Shown piece by piece: positions 1 through 7,389 of a stretch of 10,078 nt of DNA. A program made the translations under genes and the position numbers. A model generated the notes under the pieces. That model searched no databases. It was not told the DNA's origin and saw only the letters and a list, made by a program, of their open reading frames with translations. Source of the DNA: Thermodesulfobacteriota bacterium (GTDB taxonomy: Bacteria > Desulfobacterota > BSN033 > UBA1163); the NCBI GenBank assembly GCA_030024065.1, contig JASEIE010000136.1, forward strand, positions 1 to 10,078, read 5' to 3'. Every line of letters starts with the position of its first letter. The first letter of the stretch is position 1.

Positions 1-19
1 TTAATTATAGAATATAAAT

Positions 20-37
20 ATAACTTGTTCAAGTTAT
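20..37. promoter_or_regulatory. 18-nt palindrome in AT-rich leader, possible operator
   Basis: ATAACTTG and CAAGTTAT are perfect 8-bp inverted arms around a 2-nt TT centre. They end one base before the proposed TTG start of the helicase. The surrounding first 38 bases are strongly AT-rich and include TATAAATA at 13-20, which could be a -10 element or an archaeal TATA box. A dimeric repressor could bind here, but a chance palindrome in AT-rich DNA is possible. The upstream half of any promoter lies outside the window. Confidence 0.35.
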
Positions 38-38
38 T

Positions 39-3000
39 TTGCAACGGCTCCTTACCCTCGACGAAGTCGAAAAACTCCTGGAGGAAATTCCCCTGGAGCC
101 GGAAGAACAAATGCAAGTTGCAGGTGAAGAACTACGCCTTCTCATCGAGTCCAACCGTATCCGCTTAGCCTATTGTTACGATCCTTATTTCGCCGTCAGT
201 CTCTCCGGTATTCAATCTCTCCCCCACCAGATCGAGGCCGTTTATGGGAAAATGCTGCCCCAGGCCCGACTGAGGTTTCTTCTTGCAGATGATCCTGGGG
301 CGGGCAAAACCATAATGGCTGGTTTGTTCATTAAGGAACTCAAACTCCGAAATGCTCTTGAGCGCGTCCTCATTATCGTTCCCGCTGCATTAACCATTCA
401 ATGGCAGGACGAACTCTTACGTTTTTTCGACGAAATTTTCACCATTATTAACACTGAAAATGATAAACAGCAGCTAATTAATATTTGGCAGCGTGAGTCG
501 CAAGTCATTACTTCCCTGGATTATGCAAAGCGGCCAGAGGTTCGGGAGCGTGTCTGGGCATCTAACTGGGACCTCATCGTACTGGATGAGGCACATAAGT
601 GCTCTGCTTATACAAAGCGGTCGAATCAGCGCTCTCCCGAGGCTAGAAAAACAATGCGATATCAACTCATCGAACACCTCTCAGAAAGGCCGGCCTTATC
701 TCTTCTCTTCCTAACTGCTACTCCTCATCAGGGTGACGAAGATAGGTTTTCCCATTTTCTCCATCTCTTAGATCCTGATCTTTTTGTAGAACCCCATAAG
801 TTGTTCGAAAAAGAGAGAGAATTGCGAAAAAGCATTTTAGGCCTTGGGAAAGATTGCCCATGGATGATTCGTAGGTTGAAGGAAGACTTGCGCGATTTTG
901 ATGGGAAACGCATTTTCCCCAACCGCCACAGCCAAACAGTGACCTTCTCCTTGGGCTCGGATGAATATGGCCTCTATCATAAAGTGAATGAATACTTAAA
1001 TCGCTTTCTTATTGGAGGCACTGGAAGGGCGAGGCAAAGCATTGCTCTGACCCGCACCGTTCTTCAAAGACGTCTGGCCAGTTCAACGTTCGCTATTTAC
1101 GAATCTCTCAAGCGCCGACTGAAACGACAAGAGGATTTGCTGGAAGAACTACAGAAACTCCCCCAGGATAGACAGCGCAAGCGTCTCGCCGAGCTTAGGG
1201 GAGCCATTATCGACGACGAGCGTGAAGAAGATGATCTGGACGAGAAAGAACGCGATGAATTGGTAGATGAAATAACTACTGCAGAACAATTAGCGGAACT
1301 ACAGGAAGAAATTGCTTACTTAAAGGACCTTGTTGAATTTGCTAAAGGAGTTTATGAACATGCCCCTGATAGTAAACTTAATACCCTTAAGCAGGTCCTT
1401 GAGAAGGCGGAATTCGTAGAGCTACAGGATGGACGGGGGAAACTTCTCATCTTCACAGAGCACAGAGATACAATGAACTACCTTAATGATCACCTGAGAC
1501 GCTTGGAGTTTTCTACCTGTGTGATCCATGGTCGGATGAATCCTCATGAGCGTAAAAAGGCCCAAGAAAAATTCAGGACCGAATCTCAGATCTGCACTGC
1601 TACTGAGGCTGCAGGTGAAGGGATCAATCTTCAGTTCTGTCATTTGATGATCAACTACGACCTGCCATGGAATCCCGCTCGCCTTGAGCAGCGGATGGGC
1701 CGGATCCACCGAATCGGACAAGACCGAGATGTCTATGTCTTCAATTTTGTCGCTGAAAGTTCTGCTGACGGAAAGCCCACCATTGAAGGACGTATATTGA
1801 AACGCTTGCTTGAAAAACTTGAGCAGATACGCGAGGCATTAGGTACAGACCGTGTCTATGATGTAATCGGTCAGATCCTTTCACTGAACGAGGTCAATTT
1901 GGCCGATATGCTTAGGGATGCTGCTTTATACCCGGGACGACTCGCCGACTACGAAGATCAGATCATGCACCTTACCCCAGATAAACTCCGCCAGTATGAA
2001 GAGCAAACTGGTATTGCGTTAGCTCGTGCTTTTATCGATATACCTGCACTCCGGGAATGTACATACCTCGCTGAAGAAAAGAGACTGATGCCTGAATATA
2101 TTGCAAAACAGTTTCTTTTGGCTTGTGAAAATATAGGGCTAAAAGTGGAGCAAAGGGCCGACGGTCTATGGCGGATCCCCTATGTCCCCCAAGACTTGCG
2201 ATCCGAGAATCTTGAAGCGGTGCAACGTTTCAGCAAACCAGAAGACCGTTATAACAAAATTACTTTTTATAAAGAGCATCTTGTCCAAGATAAGCATCTT
2301 GACGCCGTTCTTGTTTCACCGGGGCATCCTATCTATGCCGTAGTAGATGAGAAGCTGAATAAAAAATTGAATTCCCTTCCAGGAAAGTGTGCATCTTATA
2401 TCGACTCCGAGGCTAAAATTCCCTACTTACTCCATTTCTTCGAAATGCAACTTATCGGTGACTATCCTAAAAAAGATTCTCTTCTTCATGCTGAACTGGT
2501 CGCAATAAAACAGGAAGGGATTGATCTACAAGTTATCCCTCCTGACATTACACACGACTTGAAACCGACGGAGAGCCAAAATATTTCTCTCCCTGCCTTT
2601 GATACAAAGCAAGCAGAGTCGTTAGTGCGAAGCAAGATTCAGTTAGAAAAAAGAAGGGAGCTTTTAGTTGATCGGACACATCAAGAAGAGATTATTCGTC
2701 AATATTTGACAAAGTCATTCGATGAGCGTCTGTGGGCTGCCCAAAGAAAGGCAATGGAACTTAGAGCACGCTATGAAAGCGGAGAGAAGGAGGTTGATTT
2801 AGCACTCCGCGAGGCAGAGCGTGAAGTTGAAAACATAGACCGCCTTCGAAGAGAACGACTTGAAAGTGTGAGTTACCTTGGAATTATTCGAACAGGCACG
2901 GTACGGCATGTTGGTTCTTTCTATGTTTTTCCACCCGGAGAATTTCCCGATACAAAGGCTTATGTTGAGGACATTGAAGCAAAACGCAAGAGCGAAGAGG

Positions 3001-3410
3001 CAGCAATGCGCGTTGTAATGGAATACGAACAGAACAGGGGGTGTGCTCCAGAAGATGTCTCAAAACAAAAGATAGGTTTCGATATTCGCTCATTAAGCCC
3101 GTCAGATACTCTTACTGGTAGGAGGGATGTTAGAAGAATTGAGGTAAAAGGGCGTAACCGAGGTGAACCCATTCGTCTCACTGAAAACGAATGGCGAAAA
3201 GCCAAACAGTTGAGAGATACCTATTGGCTTTATATTGTGTGGAACCCAACCGAGTCCGATTCTGAACTTTTACCACCCATACAAGATCCGGCGGAAAAAT
3301 TTGGGAATCTGGTTAAGGAAGTTAAGGTTATTAATCATTACGAAATCACTGCTGAAGTCATTTCAAAAGTTGTGAAAATAGGAGGATCAGTTGTCTCAGA
3401 TCGTGGGTAA
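39..3410 (+). CDS. SNF2-family helicase with C-terminal DUF3883 domain (DrmD/BREX-type defence helicase)
   Basis: Superfamily 2 DNA translocase, 1123 residues as read, probably cytoplasmic and acting on phage or unmodified DNA. Seen: Q-like motif LPHQ at residues 61-64, Walker A DPGAGKT at 85-91, DEAH at 183-186, TATPH at 226-230. The second RecA lobe has FTEHRDT (472-478), TEAAGEGINLQ (522-532) and QRMGRIHRIGQ (551-561), typical of SNF2/RapA-like enzymes. A highly charged, coiled-coil-like insertion spans about 358-434. A second long charged helix lies near 868-944. A DUF3883-like domain sits near 1010-1075, with D1015 and the EVK triplet 1035-1037 resembling a PD-(D/E)xK core. The start is uncertain: TTG at 39 lacks a Shine-Dalgarno, and an in-frame stop lies at 21-23. 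ATG at 111 is an alternative. Relatives usually have several dozen more residues before the ESNRIRLAYCYDP segment, so the N-terminus may be truncated. It overlaps the next gene by 20 nt. The helicase assignment is firm; the defence role is inferred from neighbours. Confidence 0.93.
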   Translation: MQRLLTLDEVEKLLEEIPLEPEEQMQVAGEELRLLIESNRIRLAYCYDPYFAVSLSGIQSLPHQIEAVYGKMLPQARLRFLLADDPGAGKTIMAGLFIKELKLRNALERVLIIVPAALTIQWQDELLRFFDEIFTIINTENDKQQLINIWQRESQVITSLDYAKRPEVRERVWASNWDLIVLDEAHKCSAYTKRSNQRSPEARKTMRYQLIEHLSERPALSLLFLTATPHQGDEDRFSHFLHLLDPDLFVEPHKLFEKERELRKSILGLGKDCPWMIRRLKEDLRDFDGKRIFPNRHSQTVTFSLGSDEYGLYHKVNEYLNRFLIGGTGRARQSIALTRTVLQRRLASSTFAIYESLKRRLKRQEDLLEELQKLPQDRQRKRLAELRGAIIDDEREEDDLDEKERDELVDEITTAEQLAELQEEIAYLKDLVEFAKGVYEHAPDSKLNTLKQVLEKAEFVELQDGRGKLLIFTEHRDTMNYLNDHLRRLEFSTCVIHGRMNPHERKKAQEKFRTESQICTATEAAGEGINLQFCHLMINYDLPWNPARLEQRMGRIHRIGQDRDVYVFNFVAESSADGKPTIEGRILKRLLEKLEQIREALGTDRVYDVIGQILSLNEVNLADMLRDAALYPGRLADYEDQIMHLTPDKLRQYEEQTGIALARAFIDIPALRECTYLAEEKRLMPEYIAKQFLLACENIGLKVEQRADGLWRIPYVPQDLRSENLEAVQRFSKPEDRYNKITFYKEHLVQDKHLDAVLVSPGHPIYAVVDEKLNKKLNSLPGKCASYIDSEAKIPYLLHFFEMQLIGDYPKKDSLLHAELVAIKQEGIDLQVIPPDITHDLKPTESQNISLPAFDTKQAESLVRSKIQLEKRRELLVDRTHQEEIIRQYLTKSFDERLWAAQRKAMELRARYESGEKEVDLALREAEREVENIDRLRRERLESVSYLGIIRTGTVRHVGSFYVFPPGEFPDTKAYVEDIEAKRKSEEAAMRVVMEYEQNRGCAPEDVSKQKIGFDIRSLSPSDTLTGRRDVRRIEVKGRNRGEPIRLTENEWRKAKQLRDTYWLYIVWNPTESDSELLPPIQDPAEKFGNLVKEVKVINHYEITAEVISKVVKIGGSVVSDRG
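3380..3393 (+). promoter_or_regulatory. Strong Shine-Dalgarno site deciding a TTG start
   Basis: AGGAGG lies five bases before TTG at 3391, inside the last codons of the helicase gene. The perfect site supports the rare TTG as the true start of the SIR2-like gene and suggests translation coupled to the upstream cistron. Confidence 0.8.
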
Positions 3411-4524
3411 AACAATATATGTCCTTGAGGCCGGTTGTTCACAACACACTGGAGCCCCTTTATTGGTAGACTTCTTGGTTAAAGCCCGACTCTTAATGGA
3501 GAGCGAGAGAGAGTTAGTTTATAAGGAATCTTTTGAGAGGATCTTTAAGTGGGTCGATAACTTGAGAAGTGCCTCTTACTATGTAGAACTCGACCTCGAC
3601 AACCTCGAACATATCTTTTCGCTTGCAGACATGTTAAGGCAGATAGGTTCGAAGGAAGGAGAACAATATTTCTCTGATCTTCGGTATCTTGTTATGGAGA
3701 CTCTTGATAGGTGTCAACTCCGATGGGAAGGAAAAAGAATTCAGCCTGATAATCTTTACCACCAATTTGTGCAGAATCTAGGAGAAATCAACAAACAAAG
3801 GAAGGACCAAGTATCTCAAACATCGGGTCCCTTTGAAAGAGATGTAATAATTACCTTTAATTATGATGTTATGTTAGATTATGCAATTAGATTTCGAGGT
3901 ACGGAATTCGATTACTGTTTAGGTATATCCCCCTCTCCACAAGGTTTCAAACTTTTGAAACTTCATGGCTCTACCAATTGGGCATATTGTCGCAAATGTA
4001 GACATCCACTGCAAATAGTTAAGCCCAGCCCAATCCCGTCTGGCCATACCCTCGATCCTTTCTTAGAAGAAGGCTACCAGATTAATTTTAAGATGGTAAC
4101 AAATGTTCTGAAGAATACGCCATGCGAAAACTGTAAGGAGATAGATGTATTAGAACCTATTGTCATACCTCCTACATGGTCAAAAGCAATAGATAAGACG
4201 CTACTGGTAAAAGTATGGGAGATAGCAGTAAAAGAAATTATGAATGCTTTCCAGATCATAGTTATTGGCTACTCAATGCCACCTACTGACACCTTCTTTC
4301 AATATCTTTTAACCCTTGGATTAGCATCGAATGCAAAACTAAATAGGGTCGTGGTTATTAATAAAGACGCCTCAGAAGATTTTAAGCAAAGATATGAAAA
4401 GGTATTTGCAAGAAGTTTACGCGATCGTGGGCGGTTAAAGTTTTTAGGCAACGTTATTTTCGAGAGATTTGTTATGGATCACATGATGAGTGTAGGAGGT
4501 CAATTGGAGTGGACTCATGAATGA
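3391..4524 (+). CDS. SIR2-like NAD-domain protein with zinc-knuckle insertion (candidate defence NADase)
   Basis: Protein of 377 residues with the SIR2/TIR-type Rossmann motif order: EAGCSQHTGAP (13-23, the GAGxS-like loop), ITFNYD (154-159), KLHGSTNW (190-197, with the likely catalytic H192) and VIGYSMPPTD (291-300). Cysteines 200, 203, 245 and 248 form two CxxC pairs, a plausible structural zinc site as in sirtuins. SIR2-like proteins in defence operons (for example ThsA of Thoeris, DSR proteins) commonly hydrolyse NAD+ to stop phage growth. NAD hydrolysis is the inferred role here; deacylation or NAD sensing are alternatives. The usual first Gly of GAG is Glu13. The start is TTG at 3391, preceded by AGGAGG at 3380-3385 with a 5-nt spacer. 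An in-frame stop at 3379-3381 excludes earlier starts, and GTG at 3403 is less well placed. It starts inside the helicase gene and overlaps the methylase start by 8 nt, indicating co-translation. No membrane segments are visible. Confidence 0.88.
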   Translation: MSQIVGKTIYVLEAGCSQHTGAPLLVDFLVKARLLMESERELVYKESFERIFKWVDNLRSASYYVELDLDNLEHIFSLADMLRQIGSKEGEQYFSDLRYLVMETLDRCQLRWEGKRIQPDNLYHQFVQNLGEINKQRKDQVSQTSGPFERDVIITFNYDVMLDYAIRFRGTEFDYCLGISPSPQGFKLLKLHGSTNWAYCRKCRHPLQIVKPSPIPSGHTLDPFLEEGYQINFKMVTNVLKNTPCENCKEIDVLEPIVIPPTWSKAIDKTLLVKVWEIAVKEIMNAFQIIVIGYSMPPTDTFFQYLLTLGLASNAKLNRVVVINKDASEDFKQRYEKVFARSLRDRGRLKFLGNVIFERFVMDHMMSVGGQLEWTHE

Positions 4525-7057
4525 CCGGCGTCTCATTGAGGATTTTTTACCAATTAAGGAAATAAGCGCTGAGGCCTCCCGGGAGAAATCCTTACGCCAC
4601 GGTCATATTTCCACTCTCCACCTCTGGTGGGCGAGGCGGCCTTTGGTTGCCTGCCGAGCCGCAGTTTATGCTTCACTCGTTCCTGCTGACCAGCATGCCC
4701 CTAAAAATGGCCCCGAAAATAAACGCGCAAGCCTTGGCCGAGCTAATGCAGATAAGTTTCTTAAAGAACTCTGCCTCTATCCCGGCAATCCCCAAAAAAT
4801 AGAAGAAGCAAAACAAAATATCCTCAAGGCTCACTTTGAGCGGACGGGCAAAAAAGAACCACCAAAAGTTCTCGATTGCTTTGCTGGCGGAGGAGCAATA
4901 CCTCTTGAAGCTCTTCGATTAGGTTGTGAGGCTTATGCTCTGGAATTAAACCCAGTTGCCCACCTCATTGAGCTATGCACTTTGGTTTATCCACAGAAGT
5001 ATGGCAAACCAGATCCGAATTCTGTTGGCTATGAAAAGGGAAAATGGGCAGGTTTGGCAAAAGAAGTAGAGTATTGGGGCAAATGGGTTCTTGGAAAAGT
5101 AAAGGCTGAGATAGGGGATCTTTATCCGCCTGTCCCTGACCCAAAAACACCTCCAAAGCGTATGAATGGTAAAACTTACCTTCCAAAGATGGATCCCGGC
5201 GATACGATGACTGTTCCAGCGGGATATCTGACACCACTTGCTTATCTATGGACCAGGACAGTACCCTGCAAAAATCCTGGATGTGGAGCAATTGTACCGT
5301 TGGTCCGTCAGACTTGGCTCTGCAAAAAGAGCGGCCGATATATTGCGCTGAGTGTTACCCGAAATGAGTTTAAAAAGGTTACAAAGTTTACTGTTGTTAA
5401 ATCTTCAAGGAGGGTAGAGAGTCAGGCAATTGCAGAATTTGGGTTTGATCCAGGGAAGTTCAGCAAAGCAGGTAACTCAACATGCATTTTTTGTGGGACA
5501 GTTGCTGACAGTAGCTATGTGAAAGAGCAAGCACAAGCAAAAAAAATGGAACAACAATTGATGGCGGTGGTATGCACAAAAACTGGAGAGAGAGGGAAGG
5601 TTTACCTTGCTAGCGATGACCTTCTCCAAAAGATTAACCCAAATGACGAGACAATTCAAAACCGCATTTCCAAACTCTGCAATGAAGCAGGACTTACCAT
5701 ACCTGATGAACCACTTGTTGACAAATCTGCGGACCAGCTTCCGCTCTATGGCATGACTATATATGGGCAGGTTTTTACCCCCCGGCAGTTGCTAACTCTT
5801 TTAACATTCACAAAATGGGTTCGGAAAGCCCATGGAGAGATGAACCAGCGGGGTTATCAGATTGAAAAGTCAAAAGCGGTAACTGCCTCACTAAGTATGA
5901 TTTTCGATAAGATGGCCCAGTTGAATTGTGCAGTGACTGTTTGGAAAACTGATGCTGAAGCAATTGTGGATACGATTGGGCGCCATGCTATTCCTATGAC
6001 TTGGGATTTTGGCGAAGGTGTTCCTATTTCTGGTTTATCAGGGTCTTGGCAAAGTCAGTTAAAGCGATTCTCTCACTCCTTAAGTACAATTTCTGATGTA
6101 AATAAAGAGGCGTTTGCTAGCCGTGGGACAGCTACTGGCATGCATTATTCCCAAGACTTTTTCGATGTTGTCGTTACCGATCCACCTTACTATGACAACA
6201 TTAGTTATGCTGCACTTTCTGATTTCTTCTATGTTTGGCTGAAGCGGAGTATTGGCAAAGTTTACCCTGAGCACTTCGCTTCGGAACTAACACCGAAAAA
6301 AAACGAGGCTGTAGCTGACCAATTCAGGTTTAGTGGAAAGGAGGAGGCGAAGCATTTCTATGAGTCAATGATGCTCAAGGCACTGAACGAGACGTACCGG
6401 GTACTAAAACGTGAAGGTGTTCTCACGATGATATATGCGCACAAAACCGTAGCTGGTTGGAGTACTTTGGTAAATGCACTCCGTCAGACAGGCTTCACGG
6501 TAGTGGAAGCTTGGCCATTAGAGACTGAGATAAAATTCGGGATGGTAAAAGAGAATAAAGCGATGCTTGCTTCTTCAATACTATTGGTATGCCGTAAACG
6601 TGACTTAAATAATAAAGCAGCAAATTATTCATCAGTTCATGGAAATTTGGAGGAAATTGTTCGCGAACGAGTTCAGAATCTCTGGAACGAAGGCATAACT
6701 GGAGCGGACTTAATTATAGCTTGTGTGGGCGCAGGACTTAAAGCCTTCACTCAATATGAAAAGGTGGAACTTCCTAACGGTGAAGAGGTCTTGCCTGAAC
6801 GGTTTCTCACTGAGGTTGAGGGAGTTGTCCAAGAAACAATTCTTGAGTATCTCTTTGGTTCAAAGTCAAAGGTTTCAGCAGTAGATGCTCCAACGCGATT
6901 CTATATCCTATGGCGATATGCTTATGGGCGGGGTGAGACAGATGCAGGCGAAGCGATTGTCTTCTCCTACCCATTAGGAGTTGAACTTGACGGATCGCAG
7001 GGGCTTTCAGCAGGAAAGATTGCTCTTCTTGAGAAAAAGGGTAGGAATACACTTTAA
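4517..7057 (+). CDS. DUF1156-type DNA methyltransferase (COG1743), main part, broken by a frameshift near its end
   Basis: Probable adenine-specific DNA methylase that uses S-adenosylmethionine to modify host DNA. Residues 1-50, with HLWWARRPL (35-43), match the DUF1156 N-terminus of this family. SAM-binding motif I is LDCFAGGGAIPLEA (119-132), followed by ELNPVA (143-148). The catalytic motif DPPYYDN is at 555-561, so motif I precedes motif IV with a large insertion between, probably the target-recognition part. The insertion carries Cys pairs (CKNPGC 251-256, CIFC 323-326) that look like a zinc ribbon. The frame ends at 7055-7057 after 846 residues. The next ~109 codons of the family C-terminus continue in another frame, which would give about 950 residues if joined. 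The ATG follows GGAG at 4506-4509 and overlaps the SIR2-like gene by 8 nt (ATGAATGA). N6-adenine specificity is inferred from DPPY and family; N4-cytosine is possible. Activity of the truncated product is unknown. Confidence 0.92.
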   Translation: MNDRRLIEDFLPIKEISAEASREKSLRHGHISTLHLWWARRPLVACRAAVYASLVPADQHAPKNGPENKRASLGRANADKFLKELCLYPGNPQKIEEAKQNILKAHFERTGKKEPPKVLDCFAGGGAIPLEALRLGCEAYALELNPVAHLIELCTLVYPQKYGKPDPNSVGYEKGKWAGLAKEVEYWGKWVLGKVKAEIGDLYPPVPDPKTPPKRMNGKTYLPKMDPGDTMTVPAGYLTPLAYLWTRTVPCKNPGCGAIVPLVRQTWLCKKSGRYIALSVTRNEFKKVTKFTVVKSSRRVESQAIAEFGFDPGKFSKAGNSTCIFCGTVADSSYVKEQAQAKKMEQQLMAVVCTKTGERGKVYLASDDLLQKINPNDETIQNRISKLCNEAGLTIPDEPLVDKSADQLPLYGMTIYGQVFTPRQLLTLLTFTKWVRKAHGEMNQRGYQIEKSKAVTASLSMIFDKMAQLNCAVTVWKTDAEAIVDTIGRHAIPMTWDFGEGVPISGLSGSWQSQLKRFSHSLSTISDVNKEAFASRGTATGMHYSQDFFDVVVTDPPYYDNISYAALSDFFYVWLKRSIGKVYPEHFASELTPKKNEAVADQFRFSGKEEAKHFYESMMLKALNETYRVLKREGVLTMIYAHKTVAGWSTLVNALRQTGFTVVEAWPLETEIKFGMVKENKAMLASSILLVCRKRDLNNKAANYSSVHGNLEEIVRERVQNLWNEGITGADLIIACVGAGLKAFTQYEKVELPNGEEVLPERFLTEVEGVVQETILEYLFGSKSKVSAVDAPTRFYILWRYAYGRGETDAGEAIVFSYPLGVELDGSQGLSAGKIALLEKKGRNTL

Positions 7058-7371
7058 AAGATTTTACAGAGCGAGGGCAAGAAGAACATCTCGGTGTTGA
7101 ACCGCGATTTGGAACAACTGAAAAGCCTCTTATTGATGTGCTTCATCGACTTTTGTGGTTGATGGAGAATCGGACGTTGTTAATCAAAGATTTCTTAGAT
7201 CAGGCGATGCCTAATACAGAGGAACTTCGACTTGTGGCCCAGGCCCTTGCAGGGTCTTCTCTTCAGAGTGGTGGTTTGAAACTTACGACAGAAGTCGAAC
7301 AAAGTACCCTTCAAAAGCTATTAAGTAATTGGCGTTCAGTTGTGGAGGATAATCTTTTCCGTAAACGATAG
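7045..7371 (+). pseudogene. Out-of-frame C-terminal segment of the DUF1156 methyltransferase
   Basis: The 329-nt gap between the methylase stop and the ATPase start is not empty. From 7045 a frame reads EYTLKDFTERGQEEHLG, then PLIDVLHRLLWLMENR and a helix ending LQKLLSNWRSVVEDNLFRKR, with its stop at 7369-7371. This looks like the conserved helical C-terminus of DUF1156/COG1743 methylases. It lies in the -1 frame relative to the upstream gene. The homologous part begins before any start codon, and the GTG at 7138 has no good Shine-Dalgarno, so it is unlikely to be an independent gene. Restoring one base near 7044 (GGT AGN GAA TAC, giving G-S/R-E-Y) would fuse it to the methylase. Either the gene carries a real 1-nt deletion or the sequence has an error. 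Confidence 0.82.
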
Positions 7372-7375
7372 CAAT

Positions 7376-7389
7376 AGGAGGTAAAAATG
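7376..7389 (+). promoter_or_regulatory. Shine-Dalgarno site of the DUF499 gene
   Basis: AGGAGG at 7376-7381 with a 5-nt spacer precedes ATG 7387. It begins five bases after the stop of the methylase C-terminal frame. The spacing suggests the methylase originally read through to 7371 and was coupled to this gene. Confidence 0.8.

Noticed and set aside
4965..5291. 108-codon minus-strand open frame inside the methylase gene
   Set aside because: It is fully contained in a clear coding frame on the other strand, with no domain or ribosome binding site supporting it.
7033..7044. Programmed -1 frameshift at G AAA AAG
   Set aside because: The heptamer lacks the leading A of the efficient A AAA AAG signal, and the -1 frame hits TAG at 7042-7044 immediately, so the product would not reach the C-terminal segment.
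7138..7371. Independent 77-residue gene starting at GTG 7138
   Set aside because: Similarity to the methylase C-terminus begins upstream of this start, and no good Shine-Dalgarno precedes it. It is better explained as the out-of-frame methylase tail.
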